Positions 7,871-15,219 of a stretch of 29,507 nt of DNA are shown piece by piece. Origin of the DNA: Nitrosopolaris sp035691865 (lineage in GTDB: Archaea > Thermoproteota > Nitrososphaeria > Nitrososphaerales > Nitrososphaeraceae); NCBI GenBank assembly GCA_035691865.1, contig DASSIM010000071.1:1-29507 (forward strand), written 5' to 3'. A program made the position numbers and the translations under genes. The notes beneath the pieces are model-generated. The model saw only the letters and a program-made list of their open reading frames with translations. It searched no databases and had not been told where the DNA came from. Numbering within the stretch: position 1 is the first letter of the stretch; the number at the start of each line of letters is the position of its first letter.

Positions 7871-8896
7871 TTGGCAAATAAAACTGCTACAATTATTCGA
7901 GGCGATGGTACCGGACCAGAACTTGTAGAAGCTATGATAAAGGTTCTGAGAGCATGTGATACTAAGATAGAATTAATTCCATGTGATGCTGGATCTGAGT
8001 GGTGGCAAAAAGTAGGTGGCACTTCCTATATTTCCGAAGATGTTTGGAAGCTGCTGGAAAGTAGTGACGCTTGCTTTAAAGGACCAACTACTACCATTCC
8101 AAACCCAAATGCTCCACGCAGCGTTGCAGTGAGTATTAGACAAAAATTTGAATTATACGCTAATGTCAGGCCAATTAGAACTTACAAAAATACTGAAAGA
8201 CGGTTATATTTTATCTGTGTACGTGAGGCGACTGAGGGCTTGTATGCTGGGATCGAGTTCAAAACCAGTGAGGATTCAGCCATTGCAATTCGGAAGATAA
8301 CAAGAAAAGGGTGTGAAAGAGTTACTAAAAAAGGATTTCAAGTCGCAAATGATGCAGGCTTTAAGAAAGTTTATGCAATTACAAAAAGGAATATCCTAAA
8401 AGAAACTGATGGAATATTCTGGGCAGCAGTAGAAAAGACTCAAAAAGAATTTAGAACTATCGAATCAGAAGAATACTATATTGACAATATGACACAGCAA
8501 CTTGTAAAGAATCCAGAGAGATTCAACAACAGCGTCTTGCTTAGCACTAATTTATTCATGGATATAATTTCAGAATGCGCATCGGGGCACGTAGGATCTA
8601 TAGGAACAGTTTATTCTGGTAACTATGGAGACCATTATGCAATGTTTGAACCAGCACATGGAAGTGCTCCTAAATATGCTCGTAAGAACAAGGTAAATCC
8701 TGTCGCAACTATTTTATCTGGCGCGTGGATGGTTGAATACCTTGGAGAAAAACACATTTCTAAGGCAATCTTTAATGCTACCGAAGATGTCATTAACGAA
8801 AACAAGTACGTTACATATGACCTAGGTGGTAATGCTACTCTATCACAGATGACCGACTTAATAGCAACACAAGCTGGTAAGTTATTAAGAAAATAA
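7871..8896 (+). CDS. Isocitrate/isopropylmalate dehydrogenase family, probably isocitrate dehydrogenase
   Basis: A 341-residue beta-decarboxylating dehydrogenase of the central carbon pathway. Motifs in order: IIRGDGTGPELVEAM at the N-terminus; substrate-site arginines Arg90 (SIRQKFELYANVRP), Arg100 and Arg118 (CVREATEGLYAGIEF, with Tyr125); Lys172 in TKRNILKETDG; Asp205 in YYIDNMTQQLV; Asp231 in STNLFMDIISE; and the cofactor loop FEPAHGSAPKYARKN. The loop and overall text resemble archaeal isocitrate dehydrogenases more than LeuB, but homoisocitrate or isopropylmalate specificity cannot be excluded. The start is TTG at 7871, because an in-frame TGA at 7862-7864 leaves nothing upstream, and residues 1-17 align with the family N-terminus. 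Confidence 0.88.
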   Translation: MANKTATIIRGDGTGPELVEAMIKVLRACDTKIELIPCDAGSEWWQKVGGTSYISEDVWKLLESSDACFKGPTTTIPNPNAPRSVAVSIRQKFELYANVRPIRTYKNTERRLYFICVREATEGLYAGIEFKTSEDSAIAIRKITRKGCERVTKKGFQVANDAGFKKVYAITKRNILKETDGIFWAAVEKTQKEFRTIESEEYYIDNMTQQLVKNPERFNNSVLLSTNLFMDIISECASGHVGSIGTVYSGNYGDHYAMFEPAHGSAPKYARKNKVNPVATILSGAWMVEYLGEKHISKAIFNATEDVINENKYVTYDLGGNATLSQMTDLIATQAGKLLRK

Positions 8897-9096
8897 ATTA
8901 AGAAAAAAATAGAGCATAATGTGGTTAGGGTCTAAAATGTTAACTCGATGACAAATATTCATTTTATTTTAGCCTTTTTGCTAGTAGATGCTTCATACCT
9001 GTTTCAACAGACATGATTTGTTTGAGTGAAACTATGGATTCTGATTATTGGTATAGTATAAGCGGACGCTGTGATGGATCCTATATACTTTTAATT

Positions 9097-10164
9097 TTAT
9101 TTGGAGCTTCTCCTCTTGTGTTCGATTAGATCCATAACCTGGTATCCGTATTCTAGATTGTGTTTGATGTGGTTTATACCATGTGAGCCATGAGGAACAA
9201 ATTTTCCATCAAGAAGATTTTCAACATATTTTCTCACCTTTTTTATAGATGTCGTAGCCCTTTGAACTTGATTGTCTGTGAGTTTTCTGCCAAGTTCTTT
9301 TTCAAGTTCATCTCTAAATTCGTTTGAGTTTGTTGCAAGCTTACAATATTTTTCTATCTTGTTATAATTGGCACATAGATCACGTATCTTCTTAATATCT
9401 GAACTATGCAATCTAGCAAGCGATTCTGTTATATCCTTATTTTTTCTTCCCGTAATCTGAACGACTGTTTCAATGAGCTGTACCTCGAGTATTTGGTCTT
9501 TTTTGAACTGATCTACTGGGAAATCAGCTGTTAGGGTTGGATTTATCTGCACAGCCGCAGCAGATGCTGATGTCACTTCTGAAGATGCCTTTATCTTCCT
9601 AGAATTATAGTAATCATCTAAAGCATTAACTCCTACTCTTTTCCCACTGGTATCTTCACCAGCATGTAAGATCGCTATAACATCAACAATAATCTTGGGA
9701 TAGTTCAGCCTAAGCGAGTCGTTTGAGGTTTGATAATTTTCCATAATATCTCTATAAATCATGAATACTCTTTCGGTTGCTCTGCCTCTATTTTGTTCAG
9801 TTGGTAATCCGTGTGAAGCAAAAGTCAAAAAATCATATAATTCTGGCTGAGAAAAAATGTACCTACCAGTGGACGACAAATAGAAGTCTGCCAATACATT
9901 CATAGTAGCAATTCGTTCTCCAAACGTATTGATAGCTTCTGGAGTGATGGCTTGTTCAAAAAATTCATTGAGCTTTTGACGAACTTGAGTGTCCTTGTTT
10001 ATCCTTAATGTATTCAAACAGTAGTTTAAATCCTTCAATGCCAAAGTTAGATAATTAAGAGTATCTTTTCTTTCATTTTTCTGTTTCCTTTCTTGCTCAT
10101 CATCATATATGTTCCTTCTTTTTGAAGTCGAGCGTTTTTGCTTATGTGGATGTGATCTCTTCAT
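9097..10164 (-). CDS. Hypothetical 355-aa protein, last gene of a three-gene operon
   Basis: Not recognised. The open frame extends to 10227, but the ATG at 10162-10164 lies one base after the stop of the zinc-ribbon gene, so I take it as the start. The protein opens with a very basic segment (MKRSHPHKQKRSTSKRRN, then KQKNERK). A largely helical middle follows, including FGERIATMNVLADFYL and FLTFASHGLPTEQNRGRATE, then an alanine/serine-rich linker (SSEVTSASAAAVQ) and a second helical part with RKLTDNQVQRATTSIKKV. The C-terminus holds a striking His motif, VPHGSHGINHIKHNLEYGY, which recalls the first helix of HD-type phosphohydrolases, but no HD pair was identified. The basic N-terminus and zinc-ribbon neighbour suggest a nucleic-acid-related role; that is inference. 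Confidence 0.75.
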   Translation of the reverse strand: MKRSHPHKQKRSTSKRRNIYDDEQERKQKNERKDTLNYLTLALKDLNYCLNTLRINKDTQVRQKLNEFFEQAITPEAINTFGERIATMNVLADFYLSSTGRYIFSQPELYDFLTFASHGLPTEQNRGRATERVFMIYRDIMENYQTSNDSLRLNYPKIIVDVIAILHAGEDTSGKRVGVNALDDYYNSRKIKASSEVTSASAAAVQINPTLTADFPVDQFKKDQILEVQLIETVVQITGRKNKDITESLARLHSSDIKKIRDLCANYNKIEKYCKLATNSNEFRDELEKELGRKLTDNQVQRATTSIKKVRKYVENLLDGKFVPHGSHGINHIKHNLEYGYQVMDLIEHKRRSSK

Positions 10165-10165
10165 G

Positions 10166-10360
10166 CTATATATCTCCCAGTGTGAGTGGAATACTTTCCA
10201 GCTCTTCTTTCTTCCAGTAGCAGCCATAACAGAACCCAGATCTTATACGGGTAAATTGGCTCCTTGTGTTACAAACCCTACATTTTTGATATATTAAGTC
10301 TAACGTGTCTCGCAGATATTCGTCTGGCTGGTGTGAGTAGTGACGACTGATTTGTATCAA
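10166..10360 (-). CDS. Small zinc-ribbon protein, middle gene of operon
   Basis: 64 residues from a TTG start at 10358-10360, which overlaps the TGA of the preceding gene, to a TAG at 10166-10168. Cys27-Arg-Val-Cys30 and Cys44-Tyr-Gly-Cys47, separated by 13 residues, form a four-cysteine zinc ribbon (KCRVCNTRSQFTRIRSGFCY). The upstream half (QPDEYLRDTLDLIYQ) looks helical. Stop and start overlap on both sides, so the three genes are almost certainly co-translated. Likely a nucleic-acid-binding or protein-interaction module; specific role unknown. Confidence 0.7.
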   Translation of the reverse strand: MIQISRHYSHQPDEYLRDTLDLIYQKCRVCNTRSQFTRIRSGFCYGCYWKKEELESIPLTLGDI

Positions 10361-10572
10361 TGATCTATTCCCTCTGAATCAAAATGGTATACAAATGTTG
10401 GATTGAACGCTTCCACATTAGTACATCGCCTTCCTACCACGCTTCCCACAAAACAAAGATACAATCCATCATAATAAAGAAACTGCCTATCTGGCCTAAT
10501 TGTTAAGCTGCATACTATAAAGTCAGCACGGCTAGGGCGACCAATTCCTTTCGTGTACTTTAGAGCAGCCAT
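10357..10572 (-). CDS. Hypothetical 71-aa protein, first gene of operon
   Basis: Starts at ATG 10570-10572 (a GTG two codons upstream is possible). Reads MAALKYTKGIGRPSRADFIV and then strands such as LTIRPDRQFLYYDGLYLCFV before a TGA that overlaps the TTG of the zinc-ribbon gene. The compact basic beginning followed by alternating hydrophobic strands looks like a small beta-rich fold. No family is recognised. Support comes mainly from the stop/start overlap with the next gene. Confidence 0.5.
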   Translation of the reverse strand: MAALKYTKGIGRPSRADFIVCSLTIRPDRQFLYYDGLYLCFVGSVVGRRCTNVEAFNPTFVYHFDSEGIDH

Positions 10573-10578
10573 TGTCAC

Positions 10579-10802
10579 TGCAGTTACAACAATCTATTCA
10601 CTCTACACTAATATATCTACTATGGAAAAATAATCCATAATTTCAGCGTTTATAATGAATCACTAGAATAGTACGTTAATTTTCACTAACCCACAGGCTT
10701 CTGCACCTGTTTTAACTTTGAAAAAATATCTAATACAGAACATCAAGACTTAACATAACCCTCTAATTTTGTTCCGCAACATAATAGTACTAATCGTGCA
10801 CA
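10579..10802. other. Operon upstream region
   Basis: Contains the AT-rich region upstream of the three-gene operon. No further gene or strong structure is seen. Confidence 0.4.
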
Positions 10803-10961
10803 TCATAGTTTCCATTTTTTAGACATGTGAACTAGACAACAGGTTATTTGCTGCTGTGGCATTGCTCTTTTTGACATTCCGCCACCTAATGGTTGATTTC
10901 CTTTATCGTCAGTTGTTGTCACCGACTTGTTTGCATCTAAGATTATAATTATCTCCAACAT
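10803..10961 (-). pseudogene. Fragment of a second VOC-family protein
   Basis: A 52-codon minus-strand frame carries TTTDDKGNQPLGGGMSKRAM followed by PQQQIT. This is the same VOC segment seen in the 612-1033 pseudogene (TTTDHIGNEALRGG, then MMKRQNLQEGTTN), but from a different copy. Sequence on both sides is unrelated, so only about 25 residues of the original protein survive. Confidence 0.6.
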
Positions 10962-11571
10962 TAGAATTACATTTAGGACACATGGCGTGAGCTAATACCT
11001 CTGAGAGACGCTTTTTATGGTCTATCCTACACCTACTCTTTCTATCTGATTGATTACCTTATAGGGCTATCTTCAAGGCGGATTAAAACACATTTTGCCT
11101 ATTGCATCGGTACAGCCTTGGTGAATATGACCGCCGGTAATTGCTACACCACGGACCTATCCATTTCTATTAGCTTTGCCTGAAGCAACATTTATTGTTA
11201 GGAAGAAAGAGTGCTTACGCCCCCATTGCTGTTACTAACTACCACACTACCTGAATTATTTGGGCTGGTGAGTGTGTGTGTTGAACACGACGATTTGGAG
11301 TCAGTTCTGACTCTGATATTAATAGTATTTGGGGGATATAGATGTTGAAGTTGAACAACTGCCAGAAGACGGAGAACTGCTTGAGCCGAACCAATCCAAT
11401 TTTGTATATTGAAACCACATTTAAGTTCCTATAGAGTTCCTTCAACTTATCATTCTTTAGCCACTATTTATAGGACTTTGCATTGATCAATGGTTCGTCT
11501 CAAATTAAACTAGAAGGTCAATAAAAAGTATGTTTTAAACAATTTATACACGCAAGGATAGTGTGATAAGA
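10962..11571. other. Gene-poor region with decayed coding traces
   Basis: On the minus strand about 11060-10911, an open frame without a good start ends in LAHAMCPKCNSNVGDNYNLR followed by Cys, a possible zinc-ribbon scrap (ATG at 10983). At about 11330-11220 minus, one frame reads SSCSTHTLTSPNNSGSVVV, like a Ser/Asn-rich exported protein tail. Neither is an intact gene. Confidence 0.3.
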
Positions 11572-11724
11572 ATGTCCCCATCTTCTAAGCAAATTTGGTG
11601 TTTTGGTTGTAACTCTATGCAAAGTGTTTGTCTTCACAAAGGATGTCCGGAACATTGCGATATGTGTAACAGAATTAAGGAAATTAGATTGAACAGATCT
11701 CCACGCTCCGATCTTTCTATTTAA
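11572..11724 (+). CDS. Cysteine-rich (zinc-binding) microprotein, 50 aa
   Basis: ATG at 11572, TAA at 11722-11724. Reads MSPSSKQIWCFGCNSMQSVC followed by LHKGCPEHCDMCNRIKE and a basic tail. Cysteines occur as CxxC, C, CxxxC and CxxC (Cys10, 13, 20, 25, 29, 32) with His22 and His28, enough for two zinc sites. The regular cysteine spacing argues that the ORF is real despite its size. Upstream is AT-rich (about 11530-11560). Function unknown; zinc microproteins of this size in archaea often act as adaptors or nucleic-acid binders. Confidence 0.6.
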   Translation: MSPSSKQIWCFGCNSMQSVCLHKGCPEHCDMCNRIKEIRLNRSPRSDLSI

Positions 11725-12131
11725 TACGTCTGCATTCTATTAAATATAAGTAATGGCGACTCTACAGAATAAGATTGCATATCTTTTAATTCTTATGTAT
11801 ATATGTACAAAAGGTACATTCTTCATACAGATCATATAAGCTATTAATATCAGAACATAGCAACGTGGACATTCTATTTCAAATTGTAGTTCTGAACTAG
11901 CAGAGTCAAACCAACTATGTATAATAAGCCAAACTTGGTACTAATGTTGCTCTTTTCTGTTTTATGATACTAATTTAGTTATATTATCGATTCTAAATAT
12001 CTCTTTATACAAGTGATCATAATACTAGAGAGACTCTACATTTTCTGCATGTCCGACTGGAAACAATGAGGAATCGAATCGTCTTCAATGACAACAAGGT
12101 AAAAAAATAAGCCGTTCCAATGTAAATAACA
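11725..12131. other. Intergenic region
   Basis: About 400 nt between two cysteine-rich microproteins. The only structure noted is a short inverted repeat, ATGTAC-AAAAG-GTACAT (11803-11819). No protein-like ORF is seen. Confidence 0.4.
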
Positions 12132-12296
12132 ATGAATAGTGAATCTGATTTACTTGTCAGGTGTATAAAGTGTAAACATCAAAAGATTGACCACGATAGG
12201 GCGGCTCCTAGAGACAAGATGAAATGTTTAATTTATAAATGTCAATGCAAGACATATGTTTCTGATAGAAAATACTATAGATCGACTAAAAAATAA
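12132..12296 (+). CDS. Cysteine-rich (zinc-binding) microprotein, 54 aa
   Basis: ATG at 12132, TAA at 12294-12296. Reads MNSESDLLVRCIKCKHQKID, then HDRAAPRDKMKCLIYKCQCK and a basic, tyrosine-containing tail ending RSTKK. Ligand candidates are Cys11, Cys14, His16, His21 and the later Cys32, Cys37 and Cys39, arranged as a small zinc finger. Same strand and similar size as the microprotein 400 nt upstream, but the sequences are not obviously homologous. Function unknown. Confidence 0.6.
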   Translation: MNSESDLLVRCIKCKHQKIDHDRAAPRDKMKCLIYKCQCKTYVSDRKYYRSTKK

Positions 12297-12698
12297 TACC
12301 ATATTAAAGCTAGTAAAATCTAAAAAATCATCCGCCATGCAACACGCCAAAAGCAAAAGCAAATTTTGTCTTGGGTTCTACAGCGAACTGCTAATCTTCA
12401 CCTGAAAAGCAACCCAACAAAAATGCATTTGCAGATGGATTGCGATTATTACACTAACCGGGAATAGTGACATCTTCTATTTTTTCAAATATTCTAATTG
12501 GCTAATAGATCCGTTGTTATTATAGTTGCGATAAAAAGAACCAGGAATTTTAATCTATCTTGTTTTATACTGATCAAAAATCCCTGCTCTGAAATCAGAA
12601 AAATGGGTAGGGTTGATAATGTGATCCAATCTTAACGTCTTTTGTTATCTAGTTTGAGGCGGTGAAGGTTAAAACCAAAGATGTGAGCAAAGATTAGC
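12297..12698. other. Intergenic region, possible coding traces on minus strand
   Basis: On the minus strand around 12450-12340, two frames give NPSANAFLLGCFSGED and AVEPKTKFAFAFGVLHGG, separated by a stop. They might be debris of a gene, but no family is recognised. The 3' part is the promoter region of the winged-helix gene. Confidence 0.25.
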
Positions 12699-13004
12699 AT
12701 GAATAACCAAGAAGCTCCTACCACTCAACAACATATAAGAAACAGAAGCAGGCTTGATGTAATCGCGGCCATTTTAAGGGAAGTTACAGAAAGGGAAGTG
12801 ACCAAGACACGAATCATGTATGGCGCTTTTCTGTCTTCGACACAAATGAGAGAATACGTGCCATTCTTACTAAATAATGGTTTGTTAACAAAGGTAGAAC
12901 AATCAATCTATAAAATAACAGAAAAAGGGACGCGCTTCTTAATGCTATGCGACCAGCTAAATAATATGGTCGGGGACAAAAGTAAATATAGGGTTTATGA
13001 ATGA
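12699..13004 (+). CDS. Winged helix-turn-helix transcriptional regulator
   Basis: 101 residues. NRSRLDVIAAILREV, then TKTRIMYGAFLSSTQMREYV (recognition helix region), then PFLLNNGLLTKVEQSIYKIT and EKGTRFLMLCDQLNNMV. This is the archaeal stand-alone wHTH type (HTH_45-like, related to ArnR1/Sso10a-like small regulators), where the phrases TKTRIMYG and YKITEKGTRFL are nearly invariant. The length fits a single-domain dimeric regulator. Its targets are unknown. It is one candidate for a regulator acting on nearby palindromes, but nothing in the sequence links it to them directly. Confidence 0.85.
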   Translation: MNNQEAPTTQQHIRNRSRLDVIAAILREVTEREVTKTRIMYGAFLSSTQMREYVPFLLNNGLLTKVEQSIYKITEKGTRFLMLCDQLNNMVGDKSKYRVYE

Positions 13005-13335
13005 GTTGTTGTTTGTTATAGTATTCACTATCAAATCAATCCGTGCGAAGATTTGTTGAACGTTTATTTGTCTATCTTTAATGATTATTGACCGAGTACA
13101 TGCAGGTTTCGTTTCTTGAACCAAAAGAAAGGCCGAACTTATCTAATATTTACCAAATAATTTTTAGGTGAATTATAGAAACCGGTCGTGAATAAAACAA
13201 ACCAGTAATATATTCACCCCAACCACCACGATTGTGGATACCCTTGTGTTCAGGGGCCACAGTATTTACCTGATCGAAGCGAGAACTGTCCATCGCCAAT
13301 GTTTATGAGATCATCTGCTTAACCAGCTTCACAAA
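13005..13335. other. Intergenic region
   Basis: About 330 nt after the winged-helix gene. I see no gene, repeat or strong hairpin. Confidence 0.4.
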
Positions 13336-13714
13336 GTAACGTTTCTTGTTGTCAAATTTTGTGCTATGACCTCGGTTGGAATAGGTGACAAGATTCGGGT
13401 TTCGTGGACCAACATTGTCAAGCAGCAATAGACAATATTACATCCGTCAACACAAGTGCAAGTCGACGCATATTGTAGCGGATTCTCAGACGACGAACAG
13501 GCATCAGCCAATTATCTTGGCGTCAGATCGCATGTTAGTAGTAGTATGGTATTACCGCATGATGCTACTGGCTTTAGAGATACTTCAAAATTTTGCCCAA
13601 TGGGTCTGCGGCCGAAACTGGACGGCCACATATAATAAATCACACACATATCGGCACTGCCGCTGCCTTCATCGATCCTGATGGCTCCGAATTGCGATAG
13701 GTCTGGATATACAC
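13336..13714 (+). pseudogene. Possible decayed gene, family not recognised
   Basis: One plus-strand frame gives protein-like text broken by stops: MTSVGIGDKIRVSWTNIVKQ, a TAG, then HPSTQVQVDAYCSGFSDDEQ, YLGVRSHVSSSMVLPHDATG and FRDTSKFCPMG. A neighbouring frame then continues HIGTAAAFIDPDGSEL before another stop. The composition, with beta-strand alternation and paired Cys, resembles an exported beta-sandwich protein. An ORF in a third frame (13385-13681) covers the same bases but looks like a shadow. No family could be named, so this is a tentative call. Confidence 0.3.
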
Positions 13715-13847
13715 CATGTTGACATTTTGTTGGGAATCAAGCTAGTTTGCAAATGGGTTGTCCAAGAATATTGAAAGAACAACACGCGGGTTGGTCTCCC
13801 AGTTCACAGATCGCATCATTGACATAAAAATCAACATGTTCTCTTTC

Positions 13848-13991
13848 CTAAACTACCTTATACTTTGATAATTGTTGATCAAATATTGATTTGCAACAAG
13901 GACAACAGAATACTTCTTTTCCTTCAACTTTAGATTTAAATTGAGACGTTTTTTCATCTATCTCCATTTTGGACAAGGCGTCTATCGCCAT
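13848..13991 (-). CDS. YHS-type metal-binding microprotein, 47 aa
   Basis: Minus-strand ATG at 13989-13991, TAG at 13848-13850. The protein aligns over its full length with a YHS domain. MAIDALSKMEIDEKTSQFKS stands where families read MAIDPVCKM(E/K)VDEKT; then VEGKEVFCCPCCKSIFDQQL corresponds to the usual GKxYYFCSxxCKxxFD, ending SKYKVV. Four cysteines cluster at 29, 30, 32 and 33 (CCPCC). The upstream Cys of DPVC is replaced by ALSK. YHS/TRASH domains bind copper or other soft metals and are found fused to Cu ATPases, including the one in this window. The promoter contains GAATATATTT (about 14020-14030 region, minus strand) and a palindrome centred 57 nt upstream of the ATG, shared with the divergent gene. 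A GGAG lies 14 nt before the ATG. Confidence 0.7.
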   Translation of the reverse strand: MAIDALSKMEIDEKTSQFKSKVEGKEVFCCPCCKSIFDQQLSKYKVV

Positions 13992-14042
13992 TTGTAATTC
14001 AACACTCCTTTCTTTGAGAAATATATTCCCATAGATGAATCC

Positions 14043-14054
14043 TTACAATTGTAA
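14043..14054. promoter_or_regulatory. Palindromic operator TTACAATTGTAA (copy 1)
   Basis: A perfect 12-bp palindrome between two divergent genes. It is 51 nt from the ATG of the YHS microprotein (13991) and 50 nt from the ATG of the His-rich protein (14105), just upstream of AT-rich TATA-like segments on each side. The identical core occurs upstream of the Cu ATPase (23953-23964) at 52 nt from its ATG. Likely the binding site of a dimeric regulator. Confidence 0.65.
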
Positions 14055-14104
14055 TCTGCTAAGAATTAATACTAGCCTGCTGATTGCTAAACTGTGCTAA
14101 TGTA

Positions 14105-14620
14105 ATGGGCAATAAAAGAGGTAGTGGAAACTTGAAGAGAGATGACAGTTATATTGGAATGAATAGGCGTAAAAGAAAACGAAATATGATGCTCGCAATT
14201 CCTATTGTGGGTGCTGTAGTTGCATTAGTTGCAGTGTCAGCCTATGTTTATTCATCTCAAGCACCTTCAAAAACAATGGTTTTGCATATACATCCACAGC
14301 TTAACATTACATTTGATGGACAACCCCTTAGAGTTCCATCACAAATAGGTATAGATCAATCGCTGTGGAAGGATCATTCCTTAGATCAATATGGATTGCA
14401 AGGACTGGCACCATTGCACACGCATGATGCCAGTGGTACTATTCATGTAGAATCCAATGTAAATCGAAATTATACATTGGGTGAATTTCTAAATATATGG
14501 GGTGGGCTAGACACTAATGGCAAAACAGTAAAGGCTACAGCAGATGGTAAGTCAGTCTCTGGTTATAAAGACCTAATTTTAAGAGATGGAGAGAAGATTA
14601 ATCTGCAGGTAGGAAAATAA
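14105..14620 (+). CDS. His-rich membrane-anchored extracellular protein
   Basis: 171 residues from ATG 14105; an in-frame TTG at 14084 is a weaker alternative. A basic N-terminus (MNRRKRKRN at about 19-27) precedes one membrane helix (28-49), leaving residues 50-171 outside the cell. The exported part has conserved-looking histidines: VLHIHPQLNITF (His61, His63), His91, PLHTHDASGTIHVES (His105, His107, His114), then YTLGEFLNIWGG. Proteins with this HxH...HTHDxxGxIH pattern recur in thaumarchaea and some bacteria as uncharacterised proteins, often near redox or copper genes. Metal binding is likely from the histidines; this is inference. It shares the TTACAATTGTAA palindrome with the divergent YHS microprotein. 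Confidence 0.75.
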   Translation: MGNKRGSGNLKRDDSYIGMNRRKRKRNMMLAIPIVGAVVALVAVSAYVYSSQAPSKTMVLHIHPQLNITFDGQPLRVPSQIGIDQSLWKDHSLDQYGLQGLAPLHTHDASGTIHVESNVNRNYTLGEFLNIWGGLDTNGKTVKATADGKSVSGYKDLILRDGEKINLQVGK

Positions 14621-14737
14621 TAAAAGGATAGTATATGTCGAGTGCTCTACAAAATTCCTTCTGGAATAAATGGAGCCGGATTTATGGTAGGACGAGGCCA
14701 CTGATTAATCCCTCTTCCAATCAAAAGATCCAAAAAT

Positions 14738-14759
14738 GACATCCATTTATATGGATGTC
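14738..14759. terminator. Bidirectional hairpin terminator
   Basis: GACATCCAT (14738-14746), loop TTAT, ATGGATGTC (14751-14759): a perfect 9-bp stem. It is followed on the plus strand by a run of seven T (from 14764) and on the minus strand by ATTTTTG. It lies between two convergent genes and touches the stop codon of the minus-strand one. Confidence 0.65.
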
Positions 14760-14965
14760 TACGTTTTTTTCAGTTGAATCTCCTCACTATAAATTACCTT
14801 CCCATCTTCTGGCTCATTTTTAGCCTTGAAATCGGAAGGTGGTTTCGGTCTCACTCCAAAGGTTCTTTCCATTAACCATCCATCATGTCCACATTTTGGA
14901 CATCGGACGTGGAAAGGGACGATTTCAAGTTCAAATGTGTCCTGGTCTTGGGGTTTCTTATGCAT
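14759..14965 (-). CDS. Small zinc-ribbon protein
   Basis: 68 residues from ATG 14963-14965, chosen because the longer frame (to 15046) would run into the divergent gene's start and its extra residues look like promoter translation. Reads MHKKPQDQDTFELEIVPFHV then RCPKCGHDGWLMERTF, an acidic tail and KLKK-type end. The single CxxC with nearby His gives half a zinc ribbon, so it may dimerise around metal or be only partly metal-binding. Divergent from the antitoxin-like gene across a 53-nt AT-rich promoter. Function unknown. Confidence 0.6.
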   Translation of the reverse strand: MHKKPQDQDTFELEIVPFHVRCPKCGHDGWLMERTFGVRPKPPSDFKAKNEPEDGKVIYSEEIQLKKT

Positions 14966-15018
14966 TTTTGGGGTGTAAAAAATAGTTTGCAAATAGTCGA
15001 TATATTCTTTTATAACTG

Positions 15019-15219
15019 ATGAGTAAAACAACCATAGTATTATCACGAAATACCCACGATACCCTCCAGGCGTTAGGTCGAAAAGGTGAGACTTTTAATG
15101 AGCTTGTAATGGGACTCGTGGAGCAACGGACGCTAAACTCAAACTCAGATATAACTCTCAGAATGCAAGCAAACGCACCAAGGAGGTCACTAGCGAATGA
15201 AAGGAACAGAAACAAATGA
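15019..15219 (+). CDS. Antitoxin-like small protein (DUF7557-type)
   Basis: 66 residues: MSKTTIVLSRNTHDTLQALG then RKGETFNELVMGLVEQRT and a polar tail. The N-terminal strand (TTIVLS) plus two helices with RKGETFNELV is the ribbon-helix-helix-like pattern of archaeal small antitoxin-type proteins. It overlaps the next gene by 23 nt, as in toxin-antitoxin units, but the partner is not a recognised toxin. TATA-like sequence (CGATATATTC, about 14999-15008) lies just upstream, implying a near-leaderless transcript. It could be a plain DNA-binding regulator rather than an antitoxin. Confidence 0.65.
   Translation: MSKTTIVLSRNTHDTLQALGRKGETFNELVMGLVEQRTLNSNSDITLRMQANAPRRSLANERNRNK
15180..15188 (+). 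promoter_or_regulatory. Strong Shine-Dalgarno inside the upstream gene
   Basis: AAGGAGGTC, near-perfect to the 16S 3' end, sits about 10 nt before ATG 15197 and inside the antitoxin-like coding sequence. It decides the start of the downstream gene. Confidence 0.75.

Noticed and set aside
14084..14104. TTG start extending the His-rich protein by seven residues
   Set aside because: ATG 14105 gives a normal N-terminus and the spacing to the palindrome that matches the other two genes.
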